From contig CANPWN010000008.1 in assembly GCA_947584415.1 (NCBI GenBank), positions 1 through 34,552 of the forward strand: 34,552 nucleotides of DNA. Direction: 5' to 3'. The position numbers and the translations under genes are program-made. Shown one piece after another: positions 27,354 through 34,552 of this stretch. How positions within the stretch are numbered: position 1 is the first letter of the stretch; every line of letters starts with the position of its first letter. This stretch comes from an uncultured Clostridia bacterium. GTDB lineage: Bacteria > Bacillota > Clostridia > Christensenellales > UBA1242. The notes under the pieces were generated by a model that was given only the letters and a program-made list of their open reading frames with translations, was not told the DNA's origin and ran no database searches.

Positions 27354-29699
27354 ATGGCTGTAAGCAGTATGATTGCAGGATTTTTACAAAAAATCGGTGA
27401 CATTCTCACTGGCTTTTTTGCCATCATTCCTCAGGCAATTTATTTCCTTTATGCATCAATGGCAAGCATAATGGACTTTTTCCAACTGCTATTTAGAAAA
27501 CTCGTTGGACTGGACACATATTATATTCAATCTGTTGGCGAAGACAGTAAAATTGTCACAAAGCAATATGCTGGCGACATCATCACAGATATGATTGAAG
27601 GTGTGCTTGGCATCAATAAAAACTATTCTGCTTTTAACACTGTGTTCTGGTCAATGATTATTTTTGGCTTAATTGTGCTTATTATAATGACAATAATCAC
27701 TTTAATTAAGGCTCACTACAATTATGATGCAAAAAAATCTTCACCAGCCTATATTTTAAAATCAGTTTTTAAAGCCATTTCAGCCATGGTGATAATACCA
27801 ATAACAACCATCTTTGGTTTATACATAGGCTTTGCTGTGTTCGGTGCACTTGATACAATCACAACTCCTTCGTCAGGCTCGGCGCTTACTTCCGTCTTTG
27901 AGCCGGAGGCCATACAACAATTGCAGTCATCAACTGAACCCAATGCGAAAATTGGCAGTTCTGAAGTGCTGTTGTATGGCTCATACGACATGTTTGGTGA
28001 AAAAGAGTGGGCAAACACAGAAACATTTTCTGGAATCATGTTCAAAGCATGTTCTCCACACTCAAACAGAGTTCGAATTGGCTCTTACACTGTTGAAACA
28101 GCGGTTAGACCAGAAACAGATGACACAGACGACACAGATGAAGAAGGTTCAGGTGAAGATACGCCAGATGAAGAAATGGACACCTCGCAGAGAGGATGGG
28201 AAAGTTTTGGAATATTCTTTACCACAAGCGAAACAAATAAAACTGAAATTGTTGCCTCTCAAATAGATTTTGCTTTTGCAAACAACCTTACTTTAACAAC
28301 CGAAAAAACAGCAACAATTGGTGGAGAAGCGGCGGTTGCTGTGGGAACAAGTTTGATGTATGGTCCAAGTTTGGTTTTTGCAAGCGGACTTAATAATGTT
28401 AAAAGTTTTTCAAAATTTAATGTTGGGCTGGTGTGGTATTATTATAATCTTTGGTCATTTAACTTCCTTGTTGGTTTTGGCGGAATGTTTATTGCATTTA
28501 CTTTGTTCACAAATGTATTGTTTGGGCTTATGCTGAGAATCATATTCTCTGTGGCATTGTTCTTGGTTTACCCTCCAATGGTTGGCATAATTCCATTTGA
28601 TGAAGGCAAAGCGGTAAAGAGTTGGCGTGAACAGTTTATGACCCAAATCATTTCCGGATATGCCTCCGTCATTGCAATGAACATTGTCTTCTTGCTTATG
28701 CCAATAATCAACAATATTAAACTTTTCAATGTGGCGGTTGTTGATGCAATAATCAATATGATAATTATGTTGGCGGCACTAAGCATGGTAAAAAGGTTTT
28801 CAGACATTGTTACCAAACTTGTTGGCGTCAAAGATATTGGTGAAGTTGGAGCAGGCATAAAAAAGGAAGGTGCTCCTGCAGTGATGAAAGGAATTGCCGC
28901 AACGGTCGGAAGCGCCTCTGTGGCAAACACGCTTAGAAAATCTGTTGTTGGCACAAATTCATTTATTCCTTCTTTGGCTGGTGGCGGCAGGAAATACCGC
29001 AAATATTTGAAAGATGAAATTAACGCAACGCGTGCGGCAAAGAAGAAACAATGGGTTGAAGATGCAAAGGCAGGCAATAAGAAGGGCGGAGCAAGATGGT
29101 TTAATAAGGAAGGCGAATTCAGGCCTACCGCATGGATAAATAAAATGCTTGACACAACTGGTGGAACAATTGCAATGGGCTTTCTGGGGCTTAATATTGA
29201 CCCTCACAGGGGAGAATATCAAGATATCCATACGGGCGAATATGATGATGAGGGCAATGAAATTATTATGAAGGATTCCCGTGTTGTTGGAGAGGATGCT
29301 CTTGGCAATCCAATTTATGAGAAACGAAAGAAACCTCTCAAGCGCATCAAGGAAGGCCTTTTGGATATGAGCAAAGTTGGTCTTAAGGCACTTGGTAGTA
29401 TCACAGGGGCAAAGAATTTCATTGACAAACTTGACAAAAACACTTCGGCAGTTGACATTTTCAAGAGTGGGCTCAATGATTTGGCATATTCTTTAGGAAC
29501 GCTTAGAAACCCAGAGATGAGTGCTGATGAAAAGCAGGCACTTAAGAGAAAGTTCAAAACTCAAAAGGTAAAAGATGACGAAGCGGAAGAGGCACAAGTC
29601 AATGCAACTTTGCCAACTTACACTATGGACACAAGACTGTCTAAGCAAATATTGCGTGACATAGAGCAGATGGTTAAAATACTTGATGATAAAAAGTGA
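27354..29699 (+). CDS. Large polytopic membrane protein, paralog 2
   Basis: SD AAAGGAGG; GLVWYYYNLWSFNFLVG core; ASQIDFAFANNLTL motif. Confidence 0.78.
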   Translation: MAVSSMIAGFLQKIGDILTGFFAIIPQAIYFLYASMASIMDFFQLLFRKLVGLDTYYIQSVGEDSKIVTKQYAGDIITDMIEGVLGINKNYSAFNTVFWSMIIFGLIVLIIMTIITLIKAHYNYDAKKSSPAYILKSVFKAISAMVIIPITTIFGLYIGFAVFGALDTITTPSSGSALTSVFEPEAIQQLQSSTEPNAKIGSSEVLLYGSYDMFGEKEWANTETFSGIMFKACSPHSNRVRIGSYTVETAVRPETDDTDDTDEEGSGEDTPDEEMDTSQRGWESFGIFFTTSETNKTEIVASQIDFAFANNLTLTTEKTATIGGEAAVAVGTSLMYGPSLVFASGLNNVKSFSKFNVGLVWYYYNLWSFNFLVGFGGMFIAFTLFTNVLFGLMLRIIFSVALFLVYPPMVGIIPFDEGKAVKSWREQFMTQIISGYASVIAMNIVFLLMPIINNIKLFNVAVVDAIINMIIMLAALSMVKRFSDIVTKLVGVKDIGEVGAGIKKEGAPAVMKGIAATVGSASVANTLRKSVVGTNSFIPSLAGGGRKYRKYLKDEINATRAAKKKQWVEDAKAGNKKGGARWFNKEGEFRPTAWINKMLDTTGGTIAMGFLGLNIDPHRGEYQDIHTGEYDDEGNEIIMKDSRVVGEDALGNPIYEKRKKPLKRIKEGLLDMSKVGLKALGSITGAKNFIDKLDKNTSAVDIFKSGLNDLAYSLGTLRNPEMSADEKQALKRKFKTQKVKDDEAEEAQVNATLPTYTMDTRLSKQILRDIEQMVKILDDKK

Positions 29700-29708
29700 C
29701 GAATATTG

Positions 29709-29737
29709 TTGATTTTATAAGCAAAAAATGTTATTAT
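29709..29737 (+). promoter_or_regulatory. Promoter of paralog 3
   Basis: TTGATT - 17 nt - TATTAT with extended TG. Confidence 0.55.
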
Positions 29738-29767
29738 AAGGCGTAATAGACTGTAAAAGGAGGGAAA

Positions 29768-32293
29768 ATGCAAATATCATTATTGTCAAACATTTGGGAT
29801 AAGATTGGTCAGTTTTTGTTTGGCTTTCTTGCATTTATCCCTCAACTGATTTATTTCCTTTTCACTTCTGCGGCATCACTTTTGGATGTTTTGCAATATT
29901 TGATTAGAAAACTTGCCGGCCTTGATGTTTATTATGTCACAAATGCAGATGGCAAGGCAGAGGCGCAAACTGGAGATATTTTAACAAAATTTTTGAAAGG
30001 CGTGCTTGGCATTGAAGGTGGAAGCGAATATTCAGCAATTAAAACCGTCTTCTATTCAATGATTATATTTGGCGTTATATTGCTGATATTGTCCACAATT
30101 GTTGCCTTCATCAAAGCACATTACAATTATGACGCGAACAAGGCCAACCCTGGCAAAATTTTGGGAAGTGCAATGAAAACCGTTGCAACAATGGTGATTG
30201 TGCCTATTGTCACAATTTTTGGCATGTATATTTTAAATGCACTTTTGGGTGCAGTTGACACAATAACATCTCCGGCGTCTTCTTCTGTATTGGGCGATAC
30301 TTTCTCAAAAGACGCTATCTCACAATTTGCCTCTGGATATGCAGGCGGGGTTGAAGAAAATGGCTACCGAGCCTATGCTTCGTTTGACTATTTTGGAGCA
30401 GGGGATTTCACGAACAATGCAAGTTTTTCGGGCATGATTTTCCGAGTGTCTGCACAAAATTGCAACCGAATCAGAACGGATGATTACTCTTATGATAAGG
30501 GTGAATTAACAGATGGCGGCAATACAACAAGTGGTTGGAGCAACTTTGGTGTGTTTACAGCAGAAGGTTTGCAAGGCAGCCCTACAGAGTTAAAAGAAAA
30601 AGTGGCATCTCAAATTGATACGGCTTTTGCCAACAACTTGCACTTGGCGGACACAACTCATGATGCATGGTGCATTGGAGAAGCCTCTTTACTCAGCACT
30701 TCTTACATGCTGCTTAGCACAGTTTGGAGGGGTGGGCTTATCCATGTTCGCAGTTTTTCAAAGTTTAATGTTGGTCTTGTTTGGTATTATTACAACCTTT
30801 GGTCATTTAACTGGTTGTTGGGCTTTGTTGGGATAATAATTTGTGTCACAATGCTTGGCAACATTGTGTTCGGACTTATGACAAGACTATTGCAAGTTAT
30901 TGCACTTTTCCTTGTCTTCCCAGTTCTTGTGGGAATCTCTCCTCTGGATGAAGGGCAAGGGTTCACAACATGGCGAAAGCAATTTATGGGCGACATCTTG
31001 ATGGTTGTCGGTGCAGTCGTTGCTACTAATATATTCTTTATGATATTACCTTTATTTAACACAATAAAATTCTTTAACAATTCGTTTGTTGATGGCATAG
31101 TCAACATGCTTATGGTCATGGCAGGCTTGTCGCTTATTAAAAAATTCATCAGCATGGTTTCCAAATTTGCTGGTGGGTCGGATGCAAATGAAGTTGGTCA
31201 GGCCGCAAAAGCAGATGTTGGTGCAGCAGCAGGCAAAGCAATGTCTCCTGTCATGAAAGGTGCAGGGCTTGCTCTTACCACACTCAAACCTGCAATGGGA
31301 GGAATAGTTACAAGTATTAAACAACGCTCCGCTCAAGCCAGAAGAGCAAGGGCTGCGGCAGCAAGGCAAAAAGTACGAGATAATCCAGAACAGACTAAGA
31401 GAAATGCATGGCGAGAAAGTCATGCGAAGAATCTTGAAGAGAAGGCAACGAAACAAGAGGCTAATGCTGCTAGAAAAATGTTAAAGAAAGCCGGATTAAA
31501 TCCTGATAGTTATATAAAAGAAAAAGATGAAAAAGGTAACGCTACTGCTTATGATACAGAGGCTTTAGAGGCCGCAAAGAGACTAAACATGTTGGATAGT
31601 AAATCACGTCAAGAAATTTTGAATGATTCTAAAGGTGCTGATGGTAAGATTAACCTTAACCAACTTAAATTTAATGTTGGCCTCGGTGGGGAAACTGATG
31701 AAGATAAAGCAAAAAGCAAAAAGAAATGGGCAGACAAGCGTGATGCTTATATCAAAAGAAAAAATGAAAAGGGCTTGAAGATTGCACAAATCTTTGGACA
31801 GGGAGATAAGTTTAAAGAAAATAAACTTGTTGTCGATAAAAATGGTGAGGAGAGTATTCAGGGTTCAGGAGTATTCTCTGGAATTGGCAATGCAGTTCTT
31901 GACCTTAGTCAGACAACCTTGAAAGCATTTGCACAGATGACTGGAGCTTCTGATGCTTGGAAGAAACTTGGTGACCTGGGTGTTGTTGATGATGCAAAGA
32001 AAGCGCTTCAAACCATTGCAAGCGGTATGGGTATTGATTATAAGCACAACGATTATCTTACTGGTGAAGCTGGCCCTGTTAAGTTTGATATCCGAACAGA
32101 AAAGGATAAGTCGAAGCAGGATGAGAAGGACCTTAAAGATGCAAGAAAGATGCAAAACGCTGAAATTAAAAACCTTGCAACAGAATTAAAGAAGGCCGCA
32201 AAAGCAATGGGTGAACTTAGTTCAAAACTTTCAACACCATCTCCAACAGGTGCAGGTGATGATGAAGGCGACAAAAGTGGCAAAAAGTCCTAA
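29768..32293 (+). CDS. Large polytopic membrane protein, paralog 3
   Basis: SD AAAGGAGGG; GLVWYYYNLWSFNWLLG core; ASQIDTAFANNLHL motif. Confidence 0.78.
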   Translation: MQISLLSNIWDKIGQFLFGFLAFIPQLIYFLFTSAASLLDVLQYLIRKLAGLDVYYVTNADGKAEAQTGDILTKFLKGVLGIEGGSEYSAIKTVFYSMIIFGVILLILSTIVAFIKAHYNYDANKANPGKILGSAMKTVATMVIVPIVTIFGMYILNALLGAVDTITSPASSSVLGDTFSKDAISQFASGYAGGVEENGYRAYASFDYFGAGDFTNNASFSGMIFRVSAQNCNRIRTDDYSYDKGELTDGGNTTSGWSNFGVFTAEGLQGSPTELKEKVASQIDTAFANNLHLADTTHDAWCIGEASLLSTSYMLLSTVWRGGLIHVRSFSKFNVGLVWYYYNLWSFNWLLGFVGIIICVTMLGNIVFGLMTRLLQVIALFLVFPVLVGISPLDEGQGFTTWRKQFMGDILMVVGAVVATNIFFMILPLFNTIKFFNNSFVDGIVNMLMVMAGLSLIKKFISMVSKFAGGSDANEVGQAAKADVGAAAGKAMSPVMKGAGLALTTLKPAMGGIVTSIKQRSAQARRARAAAARQKVRDNPEQTKRNAWRESHAKNLEEKATKQEANAARKMLKKAGLNPDSYIKEKDEKGNATAYDTEALEAAKRLNMLDSKSRQEILNDSKGADGKINLNQLKFNVGLGGETDEDKAKSKKKWADKRDAYIKRKNEKGLKIAQIFGQGDKFKENKLVVDKNGEESIQGSGVFSGIGNAVLDLSQTTLKAFAQMTGASDAWKKLGDLGVVDDAKKALQTIASGMGIDYKHNDYLTGEAGPVKFDIRTEKDKSKQDEKDLKDARKMQNAEIKNLATELKKAAKAMGELSSKLSTPSPTGAGDDEGDKSGKKS

Positions 32294-32305
32294 TTATCAC
32301 TTTTA

Positions 32306-32348
32306 ACTAAAAAAATATGGTCACAAAACACTGTGGCCATATTTTTTC
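32306..32348 (+). terminator. Rho-independent terminator
   Basis: ATATGGTCAC-AAAACACT-GTGGCCATAT followed by T-run. Confidence 0.85.
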
Positions 32349-32487
32349 TTATCTTATTATATATAGAAATTTTGCATATTTTTGCCTTAAAAACGGGCAA
32401 TTTTGCAAACACTCGGCGGGGTTGTGGCAGGAAAAATAAATTTTCAAAAAAAACTTTAAAAAAAATAAAAATTTTTTGAAAAAATTG

Positions 32488-32517
32488 TTGACATTTTAAA
32501 TTGCAATGTGATAGTAT
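32488..32517 (+). promoter_or_regulatory. Promoter of 23S rRNA transcript
   Basis: TTGACA followed at 16-18 nt by GATAGT/TAGTAT. Confidence 0.6.
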
Positions 32518-32521
32518 ATCA

Positions 32522-32562
32522 ATGCTGACCACCTCGGAAGTGACTGAAGTCACCGTCAGCAT
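32522..32562 (+). ncRNA. Structured 5' leader hairpin of the 23S transcript
   Basis: ATGCTGAC/GTCAGCAT outer stem and GTGAC-TGAA-GTCAC inner stem, close to the predicted transcription start. Confidence 0.45.
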
Positions 32563-32741
32563 AGAACCTTGACAACTACATAACAGTTAAAGATATCAAA
32601 TATCAGTTTACGAGTTATCGACAAACAAAAGTTTGTTATGTTAATGAGTAATACGATAATTTGCATATTTCAATTTAAAAGTGTTATCTTGATTTTAATC
32701 TTTAGATAATAGTGAAAATGCTAAGAAATCCATAATTTTAT

Positions 32742-34552
<1,811 letters not shown>

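Noticed and set aside
32290-32562. 90-aa minus-strand ORF
   Set aside because: Overlaps a strong terminator, the 23S promoter and leader; F/K-rich low-complexity translation.

Overview
Low-GC, probably Clostridia-like, chromosomal window (sporulation genes spmA/spmB and a ricT homologue are present). Left part: a divergent/tandem set of hypothetical genes, including three tandem paralogous 4-TM membrane proteins, a Myb-like/coiled-coil protein, and the addB-addA recombination nuclease pair. Centre: a membrane-anchored coiled-coil protein with four AT-hook-like motifs, uppP, a Ca2+-type P-type ATPase, then a rearranged version of the Firmicutes holB-ricT-trmN6 ... tatD-ksgA neighbourhood containing convergent spmAB. 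Right part: an HD-domain protein, a single-TM protein with a large predicted exported domain behind a perfect-consensus promoter, a solitary tRNA-Ala(UGC), and three tandem very large paralogous polytopic membrane proteins (VirB6/TrbL-like, reminiscent of mycoplasma ICE 'Mbov_0396'-type proteins). The window ends in a 23S rRNA gene (truncated by the window) that has its own promoter and no 16S upstream. Best candidates for something undescribed: (i) the 22.2-32.3 kb membrane-protein cluster, (ii) the AT-hook membrane protein, (iii) the apparently unlinked 23S gene, (iv) recurrent -10/6-nt/ATG leaderless gene architecture, (v) a 53-codon ORF missing from the ORF track, (vi) a terminator-like hairpin that contains a Shine-Dalgarno. 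All calls are by eye, without database searches.
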